NCBI GenBank assembly: GCA_019426215.1 | Contig: CM033391.1 | Span: 19,084,708-19,148,707 of the forward strand | Reading direction: 5' to 3' | Origin: Buddleja alternifolia | Taxonomy: Eukaryota > Streptophyta > Magnoliopsida > Lamiales > Scrophulariaceae | Length of the DNA stretch: 64,000 nt | Shown here: piece after piece, positions 34,401-45,400 of the stretch | Numbering within the stretch: position 1 is the stretch's first letter | How the letters are laid out: the number at the start of each line of letters is the position of its first letter | The notes under the pieces: generated by a model | Databases searched by the model: none | Seen by the model: the letters and a program-made list of their open reading frames with translations, nothing else | What the model was told of the DNA's origin: nothing | Position numbers and translations under genes: made by a program

Positions 34401-35739
34401 AGGGATCATGCATTTCTCATTCAAGGCTGAACGAACTTCTTGAGAGTGCTTCAGATTTTTATGCAGATATACCATTGGCCAGGTTAAATTTCTAATTCAC
34501 TGACTTTCGTCAAGAGGAGTCAACACTTGTGGAAGTCCCTGTGGAACTACTTGAAAAGTCTGAAACAGAGCTTGCATCAGGAGTAGCAAGTATTCCAGCG
34601 TTTGTTGAGGAATAAGTTCAAGCATCTCCACCAGAGGTCAATCCTGACGCTTCCGAACCAGATGTTCCAGATGTTGCTGAGTTACCGATTGAAGTGCGAG
34701 GCACCGTCTTTGATCCAGCACATCAAGTCTCCCTTGACTCACTCAAGTACACATCAAAGTTTAAGTGACCAGCTACTCAAGCGGTTCCTATAGATGTGAG
34801 TCAAACCTTTGGGCCACTTTTGAAATCAGTTTTGGAGGAAGTGAGTGATCATGCCAATCAGAATGCTGAAGCCCTCCATTGGATCAAAACTGATTTGGCC
34901 AAGATTGAGTCTCAGAACATGAGCGCCCAAGTTGCTCATATACGCGGTGCAGCTCAAGCGGCAGTTGCTGATTGCCTTAAAGAATTTCAAGAAATGAATG
35001 ATGCTACATGGGCACATCAACTGGCCATGAAAGAGCATTTCGATAAGCGCATAAACACTTTAGAGGACTCAATGGCTTAGATTGCTACTCAAGTTAGCTT
35101 ATTAATAAAACACTTTTTGAAGGCTGATGATGGCAACAAGGGGGAAGAGAAGAGAAGGGAAACAGGGATGAAGAGGAAAGCTTCTAGTTGAAGAGCTGCT
35201 AGTCCTCCTACCAAGCGTCAAGTAACTTCTCCTACTCTTATCAGTTTACCATTGCCTTCTTGATCGTTACTTGAACAATTTGACATTCCATTCGAACGAG
35301 CGCCTATTCCAGAGGAGAAGAGAAAGGAAACAGGGAAGAAGAGAAAGCTTCTAGTTCAAGAGCTGCTAGTCCTTCGACTAAGCGTCAAGTAACTCCTCTT
35401 ACTCTTATCAGTTTACCAGTGCCTTCTCGAGCGTTACTTGAACAATTTGACGTTCTATTAGAATGAGCGCCTATTCCAGAGCCTTCTGATCCTAAGCTTA
35501 TAGCTAAGGAACAGAGGATGACAAATTTCAACAAAACGTTCAGAATTTGCTTAAGGCTTATTGGTATTGACCCAATTGAATGGGATAAGAAGTTTGTTGC
35601 TTATAGAGAAAGACATAAGAAAGAGAAGAAGTCTGTCATTGACAAAGATCATGCTTCCATGATTAGACTTGAAGAGAGTATATCTCAAGCAATCAGGGCT
35701 GAAGTAAATAGAAGAGTCAACGCTCAAACAGAAGATTAA
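31485..35739 (+). pseudogene. Third reading frame of Sirevirus B (env-like position), degenerate
   Basis: A decayed gene of about 1,400 codons between pol and the 3' PPT, where Sireviruses carry an env-like frame. It opens MAPKKSVSIVKDTIKVTKG at 31485. It stays in one frame to 32057 with a TAG at 31626, shifts near 32090, then keeps another frame through most of 32100-35080 with stops at about 33410, 33770, 34493 and 35078. The N-terminal 200 codons form a globular-looking domain (RVRTFYKVNPMQFQMM, NIKINWS). The middle is Ser/Pro/Lys-rich. A second globular block (33014-34495) follows, and 34796-35080 has a predicted coiled-coil pattern. I see no clear signal peptide or membrane anchor, so 'env' is positional only. 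It is longer than the roughly 650-700 codons I recall for SIRE1. Confidence 0.65.
35148..35481 (+). repeat. Tandem duplication of 167 bp
   Basis: Two copies with a period of 167 (anchors: CTTCTAGTT at 35181 and 35348; GCGCCTATTCCAGAG at 35300 and 35467) within the 3' part of the third frame. 167 is not a multiple of three, so it shifts the frame. Probably an error after decay began. Confidence 0.8.
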
Positions 35740-35974
35740 GAACTCTTGCTTACTTTGCATTATCTATATTCTTGTCTCTTTATTTTTATTTTTATTTAGT
35801 TGTAAAATGCCTGTACTCACCATGATATATTAATGAAGTGCATCTTTCAGCTAAAACATCTCCTTCAAGCTTAACTAATCTTAACTAACTTTTTCTAACC
35901 TTCATTCAAAGCTAACATCTTACATTTTGGCTGTCTAACTCTTGAACTATAAAAGAGTAAGTATTGCCATCATC

Positions 35975-35987
35975 AAAAAGGGGAAAA
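35975..35987 (+). other. Polypurine tract, Sirevirus B
   Basis: AAAAAGGGGAAAA directly before the 3' LTR (TG at 35989). Plus-strand primer site of reverse transcription. Confidence 0.88.
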
Positions 35988-35988
35988 T

Positions 35989-36480
35989 TGTTAGGAAATT
36001 TCTTGTTAGATGTTTTGATAATGACAATTAGGATTCTATGTTAGACCCCAAAATATGTAAGTTTAATTTTACTAGAAATCATGTATAAACTTTGAGCGTT
36101 AGATTTGCAATAGACTTTATTTATTTTCATTTTAGTATGTTAGGCTAAGTAGTCTTAGACTAAGCGTCTGATAATTTCTGAGTGAGCTTATCAGTAATTA
36201 AGTTTGAAGATCCAAGCGTCTGAAGTCTGAATGAAGATGAAGATTCCAAACGTCCAAGCGTCAAGCTATATCAAGCGATTGATTTAAGGACAGAAGTGAT
36301 TCAGATTTAATGAGCGTCTATCAAAGACAAACATTCACCTGAATTTATTTTTAAGTTCAGAAGGAGTTTTATTTGCAAATATTCTCAGTTCATTAATTGC
36401 CAACAGACATTTAATTCAAATGCATTAAAAGCTGATAAGAGCATTCAATTTGATAAGCACTCCAGGATGTACGGAGAAGC
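35989..36480 (+). repeat. 3' LTR of Sirevirus B, first part
   Basis: The first 492 bp of the LTR, starting TGTTAGGAAATTTC and very close to the 5' LTR. Cut by Copia E; the last five bases GAAGC (36476-36480) are repeated at 62380-62384. Confidence 0.92.
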
Positions 36481-37901
36481 TGTTGGGATTTTAAAACATA
36501 AAAAACGCAGCGGAAAGAAAAATCTCCCATGTGGCTCATCTCGATTTCACATATTTAAATTGGGTTTCAAATTCAATTACCGTTCTTCGCGTATGTTGAA
36601 TTCTGAACCAGCTTTGCAATCCCTTCTTGAACAGCAAATTCGTTGCTGTCTCTAAATTGCCACGCCAGAGTCAAAAGAGAAAAATCCTTCTTTTCTTCTC
36701 TTGGAGGACGGCTAGAGAGAGAGAGAGAGAGAGAGAGGTTGGAGTGTTTTTAACTTGGAGAGAAAGTTATGACTTAATCACTTGGTTAATTTTTCACTAA
36801 GTAGTATATTTATACTACAATAGAAAACAATAACCTAGGCTACTAATCCCTTCATGTGGACGCCCACTTTAAGGCTTTTAAAGCCTTCGGGCTTTAGTCC
36901 TATTTTTCTATTTAATTAATTAAATAATCAATATTATTTATTCAATAAATAATAAATTAAATAATTAATTAAATCCATGTTAATTTTATAATAAAATTCC
37001 TCTAAGGAATTAATTAATTCATTAACTTAATTAATTAATAAAATCATCTAATGATTAATTAATTAATTAATCACGATATCCAATACTGAAAAATTCTCTC
37101 AAGTGTTTTCCATAATTTTTCCTTTTGCACTTCCTTTAAGCGTGACTCTTTAGGTTCATCTCAAAAGGTAATTGGGAGGAAACCAAAAGGATGTGAGTAA
37201 CACCTAGCCAGTCATGTGGCTCACATCGTATCCCAATTGAGAACGAATGAATAGGATCATTCCAAACCTTATACGCTGTGAATACCGTACGAGTATAAAC
37301 CTTTTATTCTTATATCCCAGTCAAGTGAGAGTCATGGTTATAGTCAAACTCACATGACTTGGATCAAGTTACTCTAATCACAGACTTGATGTCACAAGTA
37401 CATCTTCAACTCGATTCCTTAGGTCTAAGGTTCACGCGTACCTATCACAACTTATCAGTTTCATCATTGACTGTTAGTGAGTGAATCCCCATGTGATGAA
37501 ACCGATGCGAGCCGTGTTCGAACATATCAGTCCAACTGATATGTCTATGACATAAATTCCCACATCATTCCCATATTTTTCAACTGGCACTTTCTCTATC
37601 AAAACTTACATCATACAACTCTTTGTCCTGTATTGATGTCCAGTCAATACTCTCTTAGACTTGCGAACCCTAATTAGATAACAAGGATCAAACCCTTCTA
37701 GTGCCATTCTTCCTAACCCATAGGAAGTAGAAGGTTTGACTCATTATCAAGGACTTTACGTTGTTCACTAACACCTTACAAATGCCTATAAGAAAACAAT
37801 AAGATCGTGCCTTATATATAACAAAAAGGTATTGTTTAGTTACAAGTCAATGCTCTATAAATCTATCCTCTTTATGGCATTTGAGGGCATACACTCTAAC
37901 A
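36481..37901 (-). repeat. 3' (left) LTR of Copia E
   Basis: A 1,421-bp LTR, start TGTTAGAGTG at 37901 and end ATCCCAACA at 36481. Compared with the right LTR it lacks about 170-180 bp near 37360, where CACATGACTTG joins directly to GATCAAGTTACTC. Otherwise the two are very similar. Confidence 0.9.
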
Positions 37902-37912
37902 ATCTCCCACTT
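37902..37912 (-). other. Polypurine tract, Copia E
   Basis: AAGTGGGAGAT on the minus strand between the pol stop (37917-37919) and the LTR. Identical to the tract of element C. Confidence 0.87.
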
Positions 37913-37916
37913 GCAC

Positions 37917-40900
37917 TCAATGCCATTTGCTATGGTATTTTATACCCATCCCCTCAAGATGTTCTTCTAGCACCGCCTGTGCTAATGGCTTGGTCAATGG
38001 ATCGGCAACATTGTCAGCTGAGGTTATTTTCTGAACAGGTATTTCTCTTTGTGCAACGATCTCTCTTATGATGTGATATCTCCTCTCGATGTGTTTGGAC
38101 TTGTTGTGAGACCTAGGTTTCTTTGCCTGCGCTATTGCTCCGGTGTTATCACAGTAAAGTGGCAATGGGAGCTTTATGCTAGGAACCACTTGAAGTTCTT
38201 CTATGAACTTCCTAAGCCAAACAACCTCTTTAGCTGCCTTAGAGGTAGCTATGTATTCAGCCTCAGTTGTGGAGTCCACGGTTGTGTTTTGCTTGGAACG
38301 TTTCCAAGTCACCGCCCCACCATTGAGGGTGAATACGAATCCTGAGGTGGATTTTCGGTCATCGACGTCTGATTGAAAATCTGAGTCAGTGTACCTGTCC
38401 ACTCTCAGGTCACCACTCCCATAGATGAGAATCATATCCTTAGTTCTCTTCAGATACTTTAGGATATTCTTCACAGCTATCCAATATTCCTTGCCAGGGT
38501 TTGCCTGAAATCGACTAACAACGCTTACTGCATAAGCTATGTCAGGTCTTGTACACAACATCGCGTACATCAGGCCACCCACAGCAGATGCATAGGGTAT
38601 AATGCTTATCTCTTTTCTATCTTCCTCACTTCGAGGACACATAGATTTTGAGAGATGTATCCCATGCCTCATGGGCAGGAACCCTTTCTTAGAATCCTCC
38701 ATCCTATATCTCTTTAGGACCTTTTCTAAGTAAAGGGCTTGAGAGAGCCCTATCATTCTATTTGTTCGATCTCTATAGATTCGAATCTCTAGAATATAAG
38801 TTGTGTCTCCCTAGTCTTTCATGGAGAAAGTACTCGAAAGCCACTTCTTAACAGTGGTGAGCATTCCTATATCATTCCCTATGAGTAATATGTCATCTAC
38901 ATATAACACAAGGAATGTTATCTTGCTCCCACAAACCTTCTTGTAAACACATGGCTCATCTTTGTTCTTGATGAAGTCAAATCCTTTGACAGCCTCATCA
39001 AAATGCAAATTCCAGCTACGAGATGCTTGCTTGAGTCCATAGATGGACTTCTCAAGTTTACACACCTTATGAATATGGTCCTTGGAAACAAAACCTTTAG
39101 GCTGTTCCATATAGATATCCTCTTCTAGGAATCCATTTAGGAAAGCAGTCTTGACATCCATTTGCCATATTTCATAGTCTAGGTGTGCCGCTATTGCAAG
39201 TAGGATTCTTATTAATTTGATCATAGCTACTGGAGAAAAGATTTCTTGGTAGTCAATTCCTTCTTTTTGCCTATACCCTTTCGCCACTAGCCTGGCTTTG
39301 TAGATGTCAACCTTGCCATCAACACCAATCTTTCTCTTGTAAATCCATTTCCACCCGATTAGTTTTACCCCCTCAGGTTGGTCTACAAGTTTCCATTCTT
39401 GATTTGCATGCATCGAATCGATCTCAGTTTGCATAGCTTCACACCATCTAGTAGCATCCACATCCACCATTGCTTGATCATAAGTGGAGGGATCATCTCC
39501 ATGACTCTCCTCTAATACAGAATGAAGATCCAGCTCCCTTTGTACTAGATATCCATACCTCTCAGGTGGTTGAGGTACTCTACTTGATCTTCACAGTTGT
39601 GGTTATGTTACAGAAGGTTTGGTTCTCACTTCCTGTGTAGATGTATCCATTGGAGTTTCATTTTGTTCTTCGAGAACAATCTTTCTACCCACTCCTCCTT
39701 CTTGAGTAAACTCATCTTCAAAAAAGTGGGCTTGTAAAGCTACAATGATCCTTTGATCATCGTGCAGGTAAAAGAGGTATCCCATTGAATCCTCAGGATA
39801 TCCAACGAAATGCCCTTTCAAGGATCTAACCTCCAACTTGTCCACTTTAGTCTTTTTTACATAAGCCGGACATCCCCAAATCTTGATGTGATTAAGACTT
39901 GGTTTCCTATTTCTCCATATTTTATATGGAGTCTTAGAAACGGACTTGGACAGACATCTATTTAAAATGTGTACAACTGCAAGTAGCGCATGACCCCACA
40001 GTGAAATGAATAAGTCAGTGTAGCTGAGCATGGAGTGAACCATGTCCAACAGGGTTCTATTCCTTTGCCCTGCTACTCTATTTAATTGTGGTGTCGCTGG
40101 AGGTGTGAGCTGTAATACTATACCATTCTCTCCAAGGTATATATCAAACTCGTCGCTCATATATTCTCCTCCTCGATCCAATCGAAGAGTTTTTATATGT
40201 TGACTAGTTTGATTTTCCACTAAAGCCTTGAATTCCTTGAACTTTTCATTGGATTCCGACTTATGCCTCATCAGGTACACTAGATCATATCTTGAATGGT
40301 CATCAGTGAATGTGATGAAGTAAAGAAAACCTCCTTGAGCGATTTCTCCAAATGGTCCACAAACATCAGTATGCACTAAACCTAAGATTTGTGAGGCTCT
40401 TTCAAAAGTCCCTGTGAAGGGGGATTTAGCCATCTTGCCTTTGAGACAAGATTCACAAGTAGGATAGGGATCCAATCCCAATGGACCAATTAGTCCATAT
40501 TTCTCCATTTTGTGAATTTTATGTTCGTCGTCATGGCCTAGTCTAAGATGCCAGATCAATTTTTGGTTTATTCCAAGCCTACTACGTTTCCTTTGAATAG
40601 TATTCATAGAACACTCATTCTGGACATTAAGGTAATACAATACATTTACTAAAGAAGCAAAGCCTACTAATTTATTACCATAATAAATATTGCAATGTTC
40701 ATTAATAAAATGGAAGGTATAACCAAGTTTAACTAAAACTGGAATTGAAACAATGTTTTTGAGCCCATTGGGCAAAACTAAAACATTATCCAGAAATAGT
40801 AAATGTCCAGAATTTAAAAGCAACGAGGTAGATCCAATTCCAGTAGCTGCGACGCTTTGCCCGCTGCCTACTCTTATCTTCACCTCATCACTGTCCAGCT

Positions 40901-40971
40901 TCCTTCCTCGCACCAGATCCTGATTTATACAACAAATGTGAGCACTAGCTCCAAAATCAAGAATCCAAGAT
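37917..40971 (-). pseudogene. Copia E pol (protease, integrase, RT, RNase H)
   Basis: One reading frame with stops near 39603 and 39590 and at 38811; no frameshift seen. The protease site at 40971-40940 reads WILDFGASAH, with Phe in place of the Ser of DSG. GAG-pre-integrase: LIWHLRLGHDDEHKI, then CESCLKGK. Integrase has LVHTDVCGPF and LRLDRGGEY, but the residue 35 positions after the second Asp is Gly (VAGQRNRT) where the catalytic Glu belongs. RT (39470-38756) has WIYKRKIG, MDVKTAFLNG and YVDD (LYVDDILLIGND). RNase H has RYTDSDFQSD, TTEAEYIA and LYCDNTGAI and ends IKYHSKWH. The best kept Copia pol in the window, yet two enzymes lack key residues. Confidence 0.9.
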
Positions 40972-42276
40972 TGATAAGAGGTGTTTTTACGTGTTTTTAA
41001 GACCGTAATTCTTATGATTTGGATTCACTTATTGCTTAAATCATGTCACATTTGCATTCAATAGGTGTGTTAAGTGAATACAGGTAATAAATGAGAATAC
41101 ATGAAGAAAAGGGAAGAAAAACGATGTACAAAACAAGTTCAAGCATGTTTTTCAACACTTAGGCGGTTTATGCATCTCCTACCACATTCGAGCGATAATT
41201 CCGTACATTTCGAGACCGACTTAGACAAAGTTTCCTTCTACAAAGTTTTAGATGTATGTCTTAGCTTCAAATGGGAACTTGAAACATCCAAATCGGAGGT
41301 CTATAGAGATAATTGTGAAGGAAATACGATTGCTGCGCCGAACAGAAAAGTACATGTGCCAGGATACGCCCCAACGCCTTCCTAGTCATGCCTAGGCATG
41401 GATAGTCCGAATGTTACTCCTTTTTCAGCCTAAATTCCAGCCTTATATGATGGGTAAGAATCACTTTTGGCCATAATTCAGCACATGTGTTGAGGGGTTG
41501 TCATAAGTGTGTTTCTTGGAAGATTTACTTTATGGGCGCCAAATCAGAAACAACCTCCATGTTGAAACGTAATTTAGGTATACTTAGAGACCGAATTGGA
41601 CAAAATGTCCTTCTTCAAAGTTGTAGATCTATGTGTTATCTGAACATGGGGACTTGAATCATCCAATTTGGAGATCTTTGGAGAAGTTTATGAGGAAAAT
41701 ACTAAGACTGCGCTGGAAAGCAAGAAAATGGCAGCATGCATGTGTTTTGTTGAAGTTTTCACATGATTATGCTTGGAGGAATTCTTAAGGGCCGAAAGTT
41801 CATCATTTTTTAGCTGGTTGGAATCTTGAAAGCCATACTTTAAGCATCACCTTAGGTGGAATTCTCATTGGGGAACTTTAATGGGAATTCTTAATGCATA
41901 CTTTAGTGGAATTTTGGCTATAAAAGGAGAGGGAACCCATACTCTTCATCATTCACTATCAATTTCAGATTCTTGGAGGAGAGGAGGAGGAGGAATCAGT
42001 CCTCAAGCTTCATTCATCACCATTCTTCATCATTCTAAGAGGAGAAAGCTAGGAATTGAAGCTCCAATCAAGGGGCCATCATCTATCACATTAGAGGGAG
42101 TTTTTATAGCCTTTTCATTTCATTCATGTCTATGAACATGTGTATTTATTCATTATTGTTTTTCATAATATCTATCATGAACTAAATTCATAAGACTAAG
42201 GTCATGTAAGGTCAAATTGTGATATATGCTTATAATAGATGATTGTTGAGGTTAAAAAAAAAAAAAAAAAAAAAAA
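40972..42276 (+). repeat. LTR1 of Athila J1, ending in A23
   Basis: Starts TGATAAGAGG like LTR2. It is similar to LTR2 through the region at 42185-42215 (AAGACTAAGGTCATGTAAGG against LTR2 AGAACTAAGGCCATGTGAAGG), then lacks the last 600-700 bp present in LTR2 and ends with 23 A (42254-42276) directly on the PBS. It also holds two diverged copies of a segment starting GAGACCGA (41212 and 41587). Confidence 0.78.
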
Positions 42277-42295
42277 TGGCGCCGTTGCCGGGGAC
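42277..42295 (+). other. Primer-binding site (tRNA-Asp type), J1
   Basis: TGGCGCCGTTGCCGGGGAC, complementary to the 3' end of plant tRNA-Asp and usual for Athila/Tat elements. It abuts the A23 run with no spacer, unlike J2. Confidence 0.9.
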
Positions 42296-42429
42296 TTGTT
42301 CATTTTAGTTTTTGATTTTTCGTTTAAATTTTCATAATTTTTAGTTCTTCGTTTATTTCTAACCTTTCTTTTATTTTATTATTCTAATTTTGTTTTTTGT
42401 GTTTAATTGTTAGGTGTAATTTGTGGTGC

Positions 42430-45400
42430 ATGACCCGCTCTTCTAACGAGCCTCTATACAATTTTGAGCCGGAGATAGAGCGTGTTCTTCGATCTAGTAG
42501 ACGCGCTCGAGAAATGGCCGACAATCTAAATCCAAATGGGAATTTTCCCGACATAAATCTCCCGGAAAACAGGGAATGGTTGCAAAATCTATTCCAAGCT
42601 ATGCAATCGGCACCTCCTCAAAGACTTTCATCGGTCCGAGAAAATCTACCTCCAAGGGTCCACACCATACCGGGGCCCGTAGTCTTTCCAAATTTCTATG
42701 CACCAAATTATCACATTCCGTCACACATCTTTAGCATGGTGCAAAGCGAACCCTTCTATGGAGAGACCCATGAATCACCTCATGAGCATTTGGAGACTTT
42801 AGACGACACTCTCATGACTACTCAATTTCATCCACGGGATCTTGATGCAATTCGTCTAAGAGTCTTCCACTTCTCATTAAAGGAAAGGGCGACCATGTGG
42901 TACAAGTCTCTACCATCCCAATCCATCACAACATGGGGACAATTGGTCGATGCCTTTTTGAGCAAATTCTTTCCACCCTCCAAAATCAATGAGCTAAGGA
43001 GCAACATTAAGGAGTTTAAGCAGGGGAATCATGAGTCATTAGCCGAGGCATGGGCTAGATATAAAAACATGCTCCGAAAATGTCCGGATCACAACCTAAG
43101 ATTGAGCGAGCAAGTATTACGATTCCATGATGGAGTCCGTTCGCGCATCCGAAATAGGCTCAATGCCGGCGCCGGTGGTGATCTCCTTGGGCTCGATTGC
43201 CAAAGTGTGTGGGACAAGATTGAGCAATTAGCCCGAGAAGATGAACTCTATCCCGATGATGAAGAAATCACACCCACTAAAAAGATTGCTTGTGTTCAAG
43301 AGTTGGGCGAAGAAGTTGCTTTGGAAACAATGGTTGGCAATGTAAACTATGTTGGAAATGCCAATCGACCTCAATTGAACTTCCATGTGCCCGAAAATTT
43401 TCCAAGGAGGCCCAATCCGGCACAAAATGCCCATCTCTATCAAGCACCAAGGCCCCCATTCAACAATAACCAAGCTCAAAGGCAAGGTAATCCTCATATA
43501 CAAAGGCAAATAAGACCTCTTACAACCGAAGAGCGTCTCGATGAACAAATAAAGAAATCGGATTCAGCAATCAACGAACTCCGTACTATGATGAAGGATA
43601 TAATGATGGACATGAAGGATTTAAAGACACAAATGGGTTAAATGGCAAAGGCGATCAGCGAGAGAGCCCCGAGAAATTTACCAAGTGACACAGAAAAAAA
43701 CCCGAAGGAGCAATGCCACGCCATCACCTTAAGAAGTGGCAAACAGATAGTCAATGATGCTGTTCGCATTTCCGCGCCCGAGCACCCCGATGAGAATGCC
43801 CAGGCGCGGGAATCAACCCACAGTGAACGAATGCTTCGCAATCGCTCGCCCGAGCGTCCCGATGATCACGCTCAGGCGCCCGAGACCCAGCACCCTGGCG
43901 CCGATCGTCGCGCCCAGGCGCCACCTCCTGAACCCTCCACAGCGGGCTCTTCAACTCCAACGCATCCTCCCATCGAGGTCCGTCTGCCATTTCCTAATGC
44001 ACATAGAAAGAAAAAAAAGGAGATGGATCCAAGTTTCCTTCGAATCTTAGCAATTCTTCGTGAGGTTAGGATTAATATTCCTTTTATAGACGCAATTTTA
44101 CAAATGCCAAATTACGTGAAATTTTTCAAGGATATTTTGTCCAACAAACAAAAGTGGGAGGAAAACGAAACGGTGTGCCTAACCGAGGAATGCTCCGCCG
44201 TATTGCTTAATAAATTACCAATGAAACTTGAAGACCCTGGGAGTCTCACTATTCCTTGCACGATTGGGCCATTATCCTTCGAAAAAGTTTTGTGCGACTC
44301 GGGAGCTAGCATTAACCTCCTCCCGTACTCTCTTTTCAAAAAGTTGGGCCTTGGTAACCCAAAGCCGACTTCAATGAGCCTCCAACTTGCCGATAGATCA
44401 ATCAAGAGACCACGGGGAATAATCGAAGATGTAATCGTTCAAGTCGACAAATTCTACTTCCCGGTTGACTTTGTGGTTCTTGATATGGAGGAAGATGTTG
44501 AGGTACCCCTGATCCTAGGAAGACCATTCCTAGCCACTGGTAAGGCGGTAATCGATATTGCCAATGGTAAGCTAACCTTAAATGTGGGAGATGAAAAGGT
44601 CACCTTTGATGTTTTTAAAGTGCTTAAACACCCATGTGATTCTGACTCATGTCTACGCATCGATGTATTTGATATGTTGATTGATGAGACTTTTCAGGCA
44701 CAAATGGTAGACGACCCATTGGAGACATGTCTTTCCAAATCTATGGATGTCGATTCAGCGAGTGAAGAACAATTGGAAACCATGTTTAGCATAGAGAAGC
44801 CACCTTTTTACCACGTCATTGGAGCTAAAAAATTAGAAAGATCACTCTTGGCTCCTCCTCGCCCTTCTATCGAAGAGGCCCCTATCCTTGAGCTTAAACC
44901 ATTACCATTACATTTGAAATATGTATTTTTAAATGATAATGAGACTCTACCTTTAATTATCTCATCTTCTTTGACAGGAGAACAGGAGGAGCGACTCATG
45001 AGAGTATTGAAGGCCAACAAAAAGGCCTTCGGGTGGAAAATTGCGGATATAAAAGGCATAAGTCCAGCGGTGTGCATGCACAAAATACTCATGGAGGAGT
45101 CCGCAAAACCTACACGCCAACCACAAAGACGGTCAAATCCACAAATACAAGAGGTGGTAAAGAAAGAGGTTATAAAACTACTCGATGCAGGTATAATCTA
45201 TCCTATCTCTGATAGTGCATGGGTAAGCCCGACTCAAGTAGTACCCAAGAAGGGCGGAATAACTGTGATAGAAAATGCGAACAATGAATTAATCCCTACT
45301 TGAATGCTTACCGGGTGGCGTGTGTGTATAGATTATCGCAAGTTAAATGATGCCACTCGTAAGGACCATTTCCCCCTCCCATTCATTGACCAAATGCTTG

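Noticed and set aside
42254..42276. A23 run as tail of a SINE or processed pseudogene
   Set aside because: The upstream sequence aligns with LTR2 and the downstream is the PBS; no SINE promoter boxes or gene match seen.
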